From assembly GCF_007830495.1 (NCBI RefSeq), contig NZ_VLKW01000010.1, forward strand, positions 224,205 through 288,204: a stretch of 64,000 nucleotides of DNA. The letters are read 5' to 3'. Positions 24,018 through 31,746 of this stretch are shown piece by piece (within the stretch, counting starts at the first letter, position 1; every line of letters begins with the position of its first letter). The DNA comes from Pseudoduganella flava. Lineage in GTDB: Bacteria > Pseudomonadota > Gammaproteobacteria > Burkholderiales > Burkholderiaceae_D. A program made the position numbers and the translations under genes. The notes under the pieces were generated by a model. That model made no database searches and had not been told where the DNA came from. It saw nothing but the letters and a program-made list of their open reading frames with translations.

Positions 24018-25787
24018 TTAATCAGCCTTTTCCTTCACGTAACGGCCCGGCGCAGGCTCGATCGGCTTGTACTTCGCGCTGCCCAGCTTGGTCCGGGCCT
24101 TGACGTCCTTGCCGCCGTGTTCCGCCAGGAACGCGGCCCATTGCGGCCACCAGCTGCCTGGCTGTTCCGTCGCGCCGGCAAACCACGCCTCCGGGTCTTC
24201 CGGGCGGCCGTCGCTGATCCAGTGACTGCGCTTGTTCTTGGACGGCGCATTGATGACGCCCGCTATGTGCCCCGATGCGCCCAGCACGAAGCGGTTCGCC
24301 TCGCGCTTGCCCGGATTCAGGATGTTCATCGAGCCATAAGCGGACGTCCATGGCACGATGTGGTCCTCGCGGGAGCCGTAGATGAACGCCGGCGCGTCGA
24401 TCGTGCCCAGGTCCACGGGGACGCCGCCGACCTTCACGCGCCCCGGGTCCTTCAGCTTGTTCTCCAGGTACGTGTTACGCAGGTACCAGCAGAACATCGG
24501 GCCCGGCAGGTTCGTCGAATCGGAGTTCCAGTACAGCAGGTCGAACGGCGGCGGCTCGTTGCCCTTCAGGTAGTTCGACTGCACGTAGTTCCATACCAGG
24601 TCGTTCGGGCGCAAGCTGGAGAACGTGCTGGCCAGGTCGCGGCCCGGCATCAGGCCGCCGTGCGCGAGGGCCTGTTCGCGCAGCTGCACTTGCGGCTCAT
24701 CGACGAACACGTTCAGCACGCCCGTGTCGGAAAAGTCCAGGAACGTCGTCAGCAGCGTCACGCTGGCCGCCGGCTGTTCGCCGCGCGCGGCCAGCACGGC
24801 CAGCGCGGTCGACAGCAGCGTGCCGCCGACGCAGAAGCCCAGCGTGTTCAGCCGCGGCTCCTTCGTGATCTCCTGCACCACACGGATCGCCTCGATCACG
24901 CCCTGCTCCGTGTAGTCGTCCCACGACGTCTTCGCGAGCGATGCGTCCGGGTTGCGCCACGAGACGAGGAACACGGTATTGCCCTGCTCCACCGCGTAGC
25001 GCACCAGCGAGTTTTCCGGCTGCAGGTCGAGGATGTAGAACTTGTTGATGCACGGCGGGACCATCAGCAGCGGGCGCTGTTTCACGGTCTCCGTCAGCGG
25101 CTTGTACTGCAGCAGCTGGAACAGCGGGTTCTCGTAGACGACCTGCCCTTCCGTCGTGGCCAGGTTACGGCCCACTTCGAACGCCTTTTCGTCGGACAGC
25201 GAGATGTGGCCCTTCTGCATGTCGGCCAGCATGTTCTTCAAGCCGCGCGTCAGGCTTTCGCCCTTCGTCTCGATCAGCTTCTGCTGGGCCTCGGGATTGG
25301 TAGCCAGGAAGTTCGCCGGCGACATCGCATCGACGAGCTGCTGCACGGCGAAGCGGATCTTCTGCTTCTGGTGCGGCGTGGCCTCGACGGCGTCCGCCAT
25401 CGCCAGCAGGAACTTGGCATTGAGCAGGTAGGCCGCCGCGTTGAAGGCGGTGATCGGGTTGGCCTTCCACGCGTCGCCGGCGAAGCGGCGGTCGCGGATC
25501 TCGGGCGTCTTGCCCTCCAGGACCTGCTGCCACAGCGCGCCCAGTTCGGCCATGTATTCGTTCTTCAGCGTCTCCAGCACGTCCGGCCGGAACGTGGCGC
25601 CGGCGTCGCGCAGCATCGCGAGGCCGGGGAAATTCGGCGGAAGATGGGCGGCGAAACTCTCGGGCAGATTGCCGGGGAAACCCGCCGGGAAATTGGCGGG
25701 AAAACTAGCGGGCGGCATCCAGGCCTTCCACTGCTCAGGGTTCATCCAGCTGGCCATCGTCTGCGCGTCGGGCATATTCATGTGCAT
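24018..25787 (-). CDS. phaC: Class I polyhydroxyalkanoate synthase PhaC
   Basis: A 589-residue synthase that polymerises (R)-3-hydroxyacyl-CoA into PHA at granules. The lipase-like box is GFCVGG with catalytic Cys319; the Asp and His of the triad lie in REDHIVPW and GASGHIAG. The start at 25787 gives exactly the length and Cys position of the Cupriavidus necator enzyme. The frame runs on to 25844, and later ATGs at 25781 and 25775 are also possible. The N-terminal region (about 27-55) has a run of FP-containing repeats (SFPANFPAGFPGNLP), unusual for the family. The gene is divergent from a tiny membrane protein gene. Confidence 0.96.
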   Translation of the reverse strand: MHMNMPDAQTMASWMNPEQWKAWMPPASFPANFPAGFPGNLPESFAAHLPPNFPGLAMLRDAGATFRPDVLETLKNEYMAELGALWQQVLEGKTPEIRDRRFAGDAWKANPITAFNAAAYLLNAKFLLAMADAVEATPHQKQKIRFAVQQLVDAMSPANFLATNPEAQQKLIETKGESLTRGLKNMLADMQKGHISLSDEKAFEVGRNLATTEGQVVYENPLFQLLQYKPLTETVKQRPLLMVPPCINKFYILDLQPENSLVRYAVEQGNTVFLVSWRNPDASLAKTSWDDYTEQGVIEAIRVVQEITKEPRLNTLGFCVGGTLLSTALAVLAARGEQPAASVTLLTTFLDFSDTGVLNVFVDEPQVQLREQALAHGGLMPGRDLASTFSSLRPNDLVWNYVQSNYLKGNEPPPFDLLYWNSDSTNLPGPMFCWYLRNTYLENKLKDPGRVKVGGVPVDLGTIDAPAFIYGSREDHIVPWTSAYGSMNILNPGKREANRFVLGASGHIAGVINAPSKNKRSHWISDGRPEDPEAWFAGATEQPGSWWPQWAAFLAEHGGKDVKARTKLGSAKYKPIEPAPGRYVKEKAD

Positions 25788-25828
25788 TCCATTTAGAATT
25801 GATCTGTCAAATCCAACCGAAACTACCA

Positions 25829-26020
25829 ATGCTGATCGTTGCACTTGCCTGGATTTACGTCGTTCTGTTGATGGCGCTGACGGAACCGACGATCGTCGCA
25901 GGCATCATGACTTTCCTGCTGTACTGCGCTCTTCCACTCGGGATTCTATTCTATGTGACGGGCGGCAGGCGGCGCAAACGCCGCCGTGCGGCGGCGCGCA
26001 GGGATACGCCGGAACCCTGA
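25829..26020 (+). CDS. Small membrane protein divergent from phaC
   Basis: A 63-residue protein with two predicted helices (LIVALAWIYVVLLMAL and GIMTFLLYCALPLGILFYV) and a very basic C-terminal tail (GGRRRKRRRAAARR). No family is recognised. The start codon ATG 25829 is chosen because the upstream in-frame start removes the clean membrane opening. It is 41 bases from the phaC start and ends 2 bases before the convergent pgeF. Confidence 0.65.
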   Translation: MLIVALAWIYVVLLMALTEPTIVAGIMTFLLYCALPLGILFYVTGGRRRKRRRAAARRDTPEP

Positions 26021-26022
26021 CG

Positions 26023-26814
26023 TTACCGCAGCCAGATGAGGCTGGCCTGGCGCCCCGTGACACCGTCGCGCCGGTAGGAGTAAAAGCGGCCGGAATTGGA
26101 CACGGTGCAGAAGTCGCCGCCCCACACCCGCGGCACGTCCATGCCGTACAGCGCGACGCGCGCCAGCGCATACAGGTCGGCGTGGTACTTGCCGGGCCGC
26201 GCGGCGATCGGCGTGAAAGCATCGCGCACGGACGCCTCCTCCATTGTGCCGCGCTGCAGGAACGTGTCGAGCACCTCCTGCCCCACTTCGAAGCGGTTCG
26301 GGCCGATGGCCGGGCCGAGCCACGCCATCAGCTCGCCGGCCCCGGCGTCGCGCATCGCCGTGACCGTCCTTTGCAGCACGCCGTCGGCAAGGCCCCGCCA
26401 GCCGGCGTGCGCGGCGCCGACGATTTTGCCTTTCACGTCGCACAGCAGCACCGGCAGGCAATCGGCCGTCAGGATCGCGCAGACGATGCCGCGCTCGCGC
26501 GCATAGCTGGCGTCCGCGACCGGCGGATCGGCTTCCGGGTTGATCGCCGCCGCATCCAGTACGACGGTACCGTGGACCTGCGTCAGCCAGGCGGGCTCGG
26601 CAGGCAGTTCGGCGCGCAGGATGTCGCGGTTGCGCTCGACGCATTTGGGCGAGTCGCCCACATGGGTGCCCAGGTTCAGGCCGCCCTTGCCCTGGCCGTC
26701 GTCATACGGCGGCGGGCTGACGCCACCGCGCCGGGTCGTGCACAGGACGCCCACATTGTCCGGGACATCTGGCCAGTCGGGCAGCAGCCATTGCGTCGCG
26801 TTTTTCGCGTTCAT
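26023..26814 (-). CDS. pgeF: Peptidoglycan editing factor PgeF (laccase-domain, YfiH family)
   Basis: A 263-residue protein of the PgeF/YfiH family. Zinc-ligand motifs are visible: TQVHGT near residue 78, LTADCLPVLL, and HAGWRG. Family members remove wrongly inserted amino acids (for example L-Ser) from UDP-MurNAc precursors. The ATG overlaps the rluD stop by 4 bases, the usual rluD-pgeF pair. Confidence 0.92.
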   Translation of the reverse strand: MNAKNATQWLLPDWPDVPDNVGVLCTTRRGGVSPPPYDDGQGKGGLNLGTHVGDSPKCVERNRDILRAELPAEPAWLTQVHGTVVLDAAAINPEADPPVADASYARERGIVCAILTADCLPVLLCDVKGKIVGAAHAGWRGLADGVLQRTVTAMRDAGAGELMAWLGPAIGPNRFEVGQEVLDTFLQRGTMEEASVRDAFTPIAARPGKYHADLYALARVALYGMDVPRVWGGDFCTVSNSGRFYSYRRDGVTGRQASLIWLR

Positions 26815-27905
26815 TCTTCGTCGTCGTAGTCGTCTTCGTCGAAATTGTCGTCGCCGTGCAGCGCGGTTTCGTCCGGCTCTTCGATGCCGGCCTCGTCCAG
26901 CAGCGCACGGAAGTCGTCCGCCAGCGGGATCTGCCATTCGCAGTGCTCGCCGGTAACGGGATGCACAAGGCCGAGCCGGCGCGCCTGCAGCGCCTGGCGG
27001 TGGAACACGCCCGTCAGGTGCGGTTTGCCATACACGTAGTCGCCCACCAGAGGATAGCCGAGGTGGGCCATGTGCACACGAATCTGGTGGGTGCGGCCCG
27101 TCTCCAGGCGGCATTGCACGAGGCTGACGGGGCGGCGGTCCAGCTCGCCGGACACGAGCCGCTCGTAATGCGTGATCGCGGGCTTGGCGCCGAAGCCCGT
27201 CGAGACGGCCATCTTGACGCGGTCGCGCTGGTGCCGGCCCATCGGCGCATCGACCGTGCCGGACAGGCGCGGGGTGCCCCACACGAGCGCCCAGTATTCG
27301 CGCTTGACGCTACGCGCCTGCAGCTGGCGCACGAGATCGGTCTGGGTCGGCAAGTCCTTGCCGATGACCATCAGGCCGCTCGTATCCTTGTCGAGGCGGT
27401 GGACGATGCCGGCGCGCGGCACGCCGCCCAGCTGCGGCCAACGGTGCAGCAGGCCGTTCAGCAAGGTACCGGACCAGTTGCCGGCGCCCGGATGGACGAC
27501 GAGGCCGGCCGGCTTGTTAATGACGATCAGGTTGTCGTCCTCGTAGACGACATCGATGTCGATCGGCTCGGGCGTGAACGCCACGTCTTCCGGCGCGGCC
27601 TGCGGCAGCACGACGATCTTCTCGTCGCCGTACACGGTGGCGCGCACCTTGGCCGGCTTGCCGTCGACGGTGACGAAGCCTTCCTCGATCCAGCTTTGCA
27701 GCCGGCCGCGCGAGAATTGCGGCACCAGTTTCGCGACGATCTTGTCGAGGCGCTCGCCGCAGACGTCCGGCGTCAGCTGCAGTTCGATCGGCGCCAGCGG
27801 ATCGGCGGGGCCGGCGTCGTCGGCGATGAATTCGCCTTCAAAGTCGGTCTCGAAATCGGTGTCGGGCAATTGTTCAGCCGGATTCGGCTCACGATTCAAT
27901 ATCAC
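26811..27905 (-). CDS. rluD: 23S rRNA pseudouridine synthase RluD
   Basis: About 364 residues. Order: N-terminal acidic stretch, S4 RNA-binding domain (ERLDKIVAKLVPQFSRGR to about 110), then the catalytic domain with HRLDKDTSGL containing the catalytic Asp. It makes pseudouridines at 1911/1915/1917 of 23S rRNA. There is a very acidic tail (DNFDEDDYDDEE). No good ATG start is available: the frame is open to 28097 but would overlap bamD; GTG 27905 is chosen, ATG 27971 is an alternative that would sit on the bamD start. Confidence 0.85.
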   Translation of the reverse strand: MILNREPNPAEQLPDTDFETDFEGEFIADDAGPADPLAPIELQLTPDVCGERLDKIVAKLVPQFSRGRLQSWIEEGFVTVDGKPAKVRATVYGDEKIVVLPQAAPEDVAFTPEPIDIDVVYEDDNLIVINKPAGLVVHPGAGNWSGTLLNGLLHRWPQLGGVPRAGIVHRLDKDTSGLMVIGKDLPTQTDLVRQLQARSVKREYWALVWGTPRLSGTVDAPMGRHQRDRVKMAVSTGFGAKPAITHYERLVSGELDRRPVSLVQCRLETGRTHQIRVHMAHLGYPLVGDYVYGKPHLTGVFHRQALQARRLGLVHPVTGEHCEWQIPLADDFRALLDEAGIEEPDETALHGDDNFDEDDYDDEE

Positions 27906-27920
27906 AGCATTCCCATCGGC

Positions 27921-27926
27921 TATAAT
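27921..27926 (+). promoter_or_regulatory. bamD: -10 box for bamD
   Basis: A consensus TATAAT lies 43 bases before the bamD ATG. The -35 region is weak (CAATAT at an 18-base spacing). The box overlaps the 5' end of the divergent rluD gene, so the two promoters are back to back. Confidence 0.45.
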
Positions 27927-27969
27927 CAGCCAGGTTGTATCTTGTTTAAACGTCTTCTTGCACGCGAAC

Positions 27970-28773
27970 ATGCAAAAAAAATTGAAGGTAGTCGCAGCGT
28001 CCGTCGTATTGTTCAGCTTATCGGCCTGTGGCCTGTTGCCGGAACAGGCGGACGAGACCAAAGGTTGGTCCGCAACGAAATTATACTCGGAGGCCAAGGA
28101 AGAACTGGCCGGCCAGCACTACGAGCGGGCAATCCAGCTGTTCGAGAAGCTTGAAGCGAGTTATCCGTTCGGCGTCTATGCGCAGCAGGCGCAGATGGAA
28201 GTGGCCTACGCCTACTACAAGGCGCAGGACCAGGCCCAGGCCCTGGCGGCCGTGGAGCGCTTCATCAAGCTGCACCCGAACCACCCGAACGTCGATTACA
28301 TGTACTACCTGCGCGGCCTGATCAACTTCAACGACCAGATCGGCCTGTTGAACTTCATCTACGAACAGGACCCGGCCGAGCGCGACCCGAAAGCGACCCG
28401 CGAAGCATTCGCCGCGTTCAAGGCGCTGGTCGACAAGTTCCCGAACAGTAAATACACGCCGGACGCGATCGATCGGATGAAGTACCTGATCAACGCGATG
28501 GCGACGTACGAAGTGTACGTATCGCGCTACTACTACCGCCGCGGCGCCTACCTGGCCGCCGCGAACCGCGCCCAGGACGCGATCCGCGACTACCGCGACT
28601 CGCCGTCGATCGAGGAAGCGCTGTGGATCATGATCCGCAGCTACGACAAGCTGGGCAACGTCACCCTGCGCGACGACGCCCTGCGCGTCTTCAAGCTGAA
28701 CTACCCGAACAGCAAGTTCCTCGACGAGGGCGCCCCCAAGCCCGAGCGACGCTGGTGGAAGTTCTGGGGCTGA
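27970..28773 (+). CDS. bamD: Outer-membrane protein assembly factor BamD
   Basis: A 267-residue lipoprotein of the Bam complex that inserts beta-barrel proteins into the outer membrane. Lipobox LSAC with Cys20, then five TPR-like repeats (for example YSEAKEELAGQHYERAIQLF and ALAAVERFIKLHPNHPN). BamD is essential and partners BamA. The stop codon TGA is itself the first part of the left stem arm of the two-hairpin repeat starting at 28769. Confidence 0.94.
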   Translation: MQKKLKVVAASVVLFSLSACGLLPEQADETKGWSATKLYSEAKEELAGQHYERAIQLFEKLEASYPFGVYAQQAQMEVAYAYYKAQDQAQALAAVERFIKLHPNHPNVDYMYYLRGLINFNDQIGLLNFIYEQDPAERDPKATREAFAAFKALVDKFPNSKYTPDAIDRMKYLINAMATYEVYVSRYYYRRGAYLAAANRAQDAIRDYRDSPSIEEALWIMIRSYDKLGNVTLRDDALRVFKLNYPNSKFLDEGAPKPERRWWKFWG

Positions 28774-28839
28774 GTCGGGGTTTCGCGGCGCATGCGCCGC
28801 GCCGACTCAGCGGCCTAGGCTTGCAAGCCTAGGCCTGGG
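28769..28839. repeat. Two-hairpin structured repeat, copy 1
   Basis: Outer stem GCTGAGTCGG (28769-28778) with CCGACTCAGC (28802-28811), asymmetric internal loop GGTTTC on the left and a single G on the right, an inner 16-bp palindrome (28785-28800), then a separate perfect 24-bp palindrome (28812-28835, centre TTGCAA) and TGGG. The left arm includes the bamD stop codon. Confidence 0.85.
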
Positions 28840-28840
28840 C

Positions 28841-28883
28841 AGAGAGCCGGGGTTTCGGGGCGCATCCGCCCCGCCGGGGCTGA
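28841..28883. repeat. Two-hairpin repeat, copy 2 (partial)
   Basis: Same GGTTTC internal loop (28851-28856), inner hairpin GGGGCG with CGCCCC, and single G. The outer stem keeps only CCGG with CCGG next to the loop plus two further pairs. The second palindrome is missing and its right arm overlaps the left arm of copy 3. Confidence 0.7.
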
Positions 28884-28950
28884 GCGGGGGTTTCGCCGAG
28901 CACTGCTCGGCGCCCGCTCAGCGACGATGGCCTGCAGGCCATCGGCTGGG
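28879..28950. repeat. Two-hairpin structured repeat, copy 3
   Basis: Outer stem GCTGAGCGGG (28879-28888) with CCCGCTCAGC (28913-28922), the same GGTTTC loop and single opposing G, a different inner hairpin (28895-28911, 8-bp arms), then a perfect 20-bp palindrome (28925-28944, centre CTGCAG) and GCTGGG. Compared with copy 1 the outer stem changes at two positions on both arms so pairing is kept. Confidence 0.85.
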
Positions 28951-29045
28951 ACAGGCGAGCCCGCGGCTCCCTGCCTGTTCGCCCACCACACGTGAGGGGT
29001 AGACATTCTCTACCAAGGTAGGGCGCGCTCCAATCCGTTGCCGCA

Positions 29046-29235
29046 GAGTCCGTGTCCAAAAACAGGGGTTGACCCCAAGGTAGACACGAGCTCAACAACA
29101 GCATTCAGTACCGCCGAGCCCGTGTCCTGTCGGTGTCCTGTCGGGGTCTGACCCCAAAGGGACACGAGCTCAACAACCCGGTTGCACAGCCGAGCCCGTG
29201 TCCCGTCGGGGTCTGACCCCAGAGGACACGAACTC
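29046..29235. repeat. Three tandem palindromic repeats (GAGCCCGTGTCC...GGACACGAGCTC family)
   Basis: Three units (29046-29093, 29116-29171, 29192-29235), each with outer arms GAGCCCGTGTCC and GGACACGAGCTC and an inner palindrome GGGGTCTGACCCC or a variant. ACAAC follows the first two. Together with the two-hairpin repeats these fill the whole 470-bp gap between bamD and yaaA; the stretch 28951-29045 shows no gene. A related half unit is at 63495. Confidence 0.85.
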
Positions 29236-29244
29236 GAGCATAGA

Positions 29245-30012
29245 CTAAGCCACCTTCCGCCTGAACACCCAAGTCCCGTCATTCGACGCTTCAGGAGCAA
29301 ACGCATACCCATCCACATCGAACTTCTTCAACTCCTGCGGATCGGTAATCGAATGCAAGGCCGCATACCGCGCCAGCATCCCCCGTGCCCGCTTGGCGTA
29401 GAACGAGATGATCTTGTACTTGCCGTTCTTATATTCCTCGAACACGGGCGTGATCACCGGCACGGCCAGCTTGGCCGGGCGCACGGACTTGAAGTATTCC
29501 TCGGATGCGCAGTTGACGAGCCACTTGGCGCCCTGCTCCGCCACCACGCCGTTCAGCGCGTCGGTGATCAGGTCGCCCCAGAACGTGTACAGGTCCTTGC
29601 CGCGTGCGTTCTTCAGCCGCGTGCCCATTTCCAGCCGGTGCGGGTGGATCAGGTCCAGCGGCCGCAGCAGGCCGTACAGGCCCGACAGGATGCGCACGCG
29701 GCCCTGCGTGTAGTCCAGCTGGGTTGGGGTCATCGTGCGCGCGTCCAGGCCGTCGTAGACGTCGCCGTTGAACGTCATCACGGCCTGGCGGGCGTGCGCC
29801 GTGTCCGTCGTCCACGACGCGTAACGGGCGACGTTCAGCGTCGACAGCGCGTCGGACAGGTCCATCAGTTCGGCCAGTTCATGCGGCGAAAATTCGCGCA
29901 TCCGCTCGATCAGCTGCGCCGAGTGATCCAGGAACGCGGGGCGGGTGGCGATGTCGGTGGTGGGAGGGGTGTCGAGGTCGAGACTCTTTGCGGGGGAAAG
30001 CACTATCAGCAT
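29245..30012 (-). CDS. yaaA: Peroxide stress protein YaaA (DUF328 family)
   Basis: A 255-residue protein. It begins MLIVLSPAKSLD, the hallmark of YaaA, and has RILSGLYGLLRPLDLI and FVGCASEEYF-like NCASEEYFKSV. YaaA lowers free iron during peroxide stress and binds DNA. The frame extends 26 codons further, but the ATG at 30012 matches the family length. It is divergent from the PIN-domain gene, 38 bases away. Confidence 0.93.
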   Translation of the reverse strand: MLIVLSPAKSLDLDTPPTTDIATRPAFLDHSAQLIERMREFSPHELAELMDLSDALSTLNVARYASWTTDTAHARQAVMTFNGDVYDGLDARTMTPTQLDYTQGRVRILSGLYGLLRPLDLIHPHRLEMGTRLKNARGKDLYTFWGDLITDALNGVVAEQGAKWLVNCASEEYFKSVRPAKLAVPVITPVFEEYKNGKYKIISFYAKRARGMLARYAALHSITDPQELKKFDVDGYAFAPEASNDGTWVFRRKVA

Positions 30013-30050
30013 ATCATTCGGAACCATACTGCAAAACAAGAATTTCCTAC

Positions 30051-30533
30051 ATGATACCCGCTTTACCCCCAACCCTGCCGACGAGCTCATCCATTCGCAT
30101 CGTCATCGACACCAACGTCTGCCTCGACCTGTTCGTCTTCCGCGACCCGCGCTGGGCGGCCCTGCTGGCCGCGCTGGAAAGCGGCGCCGTCGAAGCCGTC
30201 ACCCGCGCCGACTGCCGCGACGAATACCGCATCGTGCTGCACTACCCTCACCTGCCGCTGGACGACAGCACGCGCCCGGCCAGCGCCGAGCGCTTCGACG
30301 CGCTGATCAAGGTCGTCGCGCCGCCCGAGTCCGGCGTGCGCCTGCCCGTCTGCACCGACAAGGACGACCAGAAGTTCCTCGAAGTGGCCCGCGATGCCGG
30401 CGCCCGCGTGCTGATCACGAAGGACAAGGCGCTGCTGAAGCTCGCGAAACGGCTGCGCAACGCCGGCATGTTCGACGTCATCCCACCGGAGAAATGGACG
30501 CTCCCCGCGGCGCCCGATGCTGCGCTAGAATGA
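30051..30533 (+). CDS. PIN-domain protein, putative toxin (COG1569 type)
   Basis: A 160-residue PIN-domain ribonuclease-like protein. Acidic residues expected to hold Mg are visible: VIDTNVCLDL near the start, DCRDEYRIVL, TDKDDQKFLE, and LITKDKALL. The family is annotated as toxin parts of toxin-antitoxin pairs, but there is no antitoxin gene beside it, so either the partner is elsewhere or the protein is a housekeeping RNase. A longer in-frame start at 29988 overlaps yaaA and is not favoured. Confidence 0.8.
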   Translation: MIPALPPTLPTSSSIRIVIDTNVCLDLFVFRDPRWAALLAALESGAVEAVTRADCRDEYRIVLHYPHLPLDDSTRPASAERFDALIKVVAPPESGVRLPVCTDKDDQKFLEVARDAGARVLITKDKALLKLAKRLRNAGMFDVIPPEKWTLPAAPDAALE

Positions 30534-30558
30534 AGCGACATCCTTCGGACCGCACACG

Positions 30559-31746
30559 ATGAACGACCAGCAGCCGACCACTCCGAATTCCCCGACACCG
30601 CACTTGCCTACCCGGCTTCCCGCCGTCGGCACAACCGTGTTCACCCGCATGTCAGCGCTCGCGCAGCAGCACGGCGCCGTGAACCTGGGCCAGGGCTTCC
30701 CCGATTTCGCCTGCGATCCGCGGCTTGTCGACATGGTGGCCGACGCGATGCGTGCCGGCCACAACCAGTATCCGCCGATGACGGGTGCGCCCGTGCTGCG
30801 CGAGGCGATCGCCGCGAAGATCGCCAGGCTGTACGGCCACGCGTACGACGTGAATACCGAGATTACCGTGACGGCCGGCGCCACCCAGGCGCTGACGACG
30901 GCGATCCTGTGCGCCGTCCACCCGGGCGACGAAGCGATCGTCATCGAGCCCGCGTACGACAGCTACATGCCGGCCATCGAGCTGGCGGGCGGCATCGTCG
31001 TGCCGGTCGCGATGACGCTGGACGACGCCGGCTACCGCGTGCCGTGGGACCAGGTGCAGGCCGCCGTCACGGCGAAGACGCGCCTCATCGTCGTCAACAC
31101 GCCGCACAACCCCACCGGCACGGTGCTGCGCGATGCCGACCTGCAGGCGCTGGCCGATATCGTGCGCGGCACGGACGTGCTGATCCTGTCGGACGAAGTC
31201 TACGAGCACATGGTCTACGACGGCGAACGGCATGCGTCGATGAGCCGGCATCCGGTGCTGGCGGCGCGCAGCTTCGTCGTCTCCAGCTTCGGCAAGACGT
31301 ATCACACGACGGGCTGGAAGATCGGCTACGTGGCCGCGCCCGCGCCGTTGACGGCGGAGTTCCGCAAGGTCCACCAGTACAACGTGTTCAGTGTGAACGC
31401 GCCGATGCAGCACGGGATCGCCGCCTACATGGCCGACCCGGCGCCGTACCTGGAACTGCCGGCGTTCTACCAGAAGAAGCGCGACCTGTTCCGTGCGGGC
31501 CTTGCCGGCAGCCGCTTCGAACTGCTGCCGGCGGACGGCACCTACTTCCAGTGCGTACGCTACGGCGCGATTTCGGACTTGCCGGAAAGCGCGTTCGCAG
31601 AATGGCTCACCAGCGAGATCAAGGTCGCGGCGATCCCCGTCTCGCCGTTCTACCGCCAGGCGCGCGAGTCCGGCATCGTGCGCTTCTGCTTCGCGAAGAA
31701 GGACGAGACGCTGCACTCGGCACTGGAGCGGCTGGCCCGTATCTGA
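30559..31746 (+). CDS. PLP-dependent aminotransferase (methionine aminotransferase type)
   Basis: A 395-residue class I/II aminotransferase. PLP lysine K246 in SSFGKTYHTTGWK, D212 in ILSDEVYEH, and NTPHNPTG are present. The opening NLGQGFPDF and the TTGWKIGY motif match the YbdL/methionine aminotransferase group (KMTB to methionine in the salvage pathway); substrate is inferred. Begins 25 bases after the PIN gene and abuts the next gene without a gap. Confidence 0.9.
   Translation: MNDQQPTTPNSPTPHLPTRLPAVGTTVFTRMSALAQQHGAVNLGQGFPDFACDPRLVDMVADAMRAGHNQYPPMTGAPVLREAIAAKIARLYGHAYDVNTEITVTAGATQALTTAILCAVHPGDEAIVIEPAYDSYMPAIELAGGIVVPVAMTLDDAGYRVPWDQVQAAVTAKTRLIVVNTPHNPTGTVLRDADLQALADIVRGTDVLILSDEVYEHMVYDGERHASMSRHPVLAARSFVVSSFGKTYHTTGWKIGYVAAPAPLTAEFRKVHQYNVFSVNAPMQHGIAAYMADPAPYLELPAFYQKKRDLFRAGLAGSRFELLPADGTYFQCVRYGAISDLPESAFAEWLTSEIKVAAIPVSPFYRQARESGIVRFCFAKKDETLHSALERLARI

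Noticed and set aside
28769..28950. Possible CRISPR or tRNA cluster
   Set aside because: Hairpins lack anticodon and T-loop patterns and there are no spacers; structure fits an intergenic palindromic repeat.
29988..30050. Extended N-terminus of the PIN protein
   Set aside because: It would overlap the yaaA start and adds residues with no PIN similarity.
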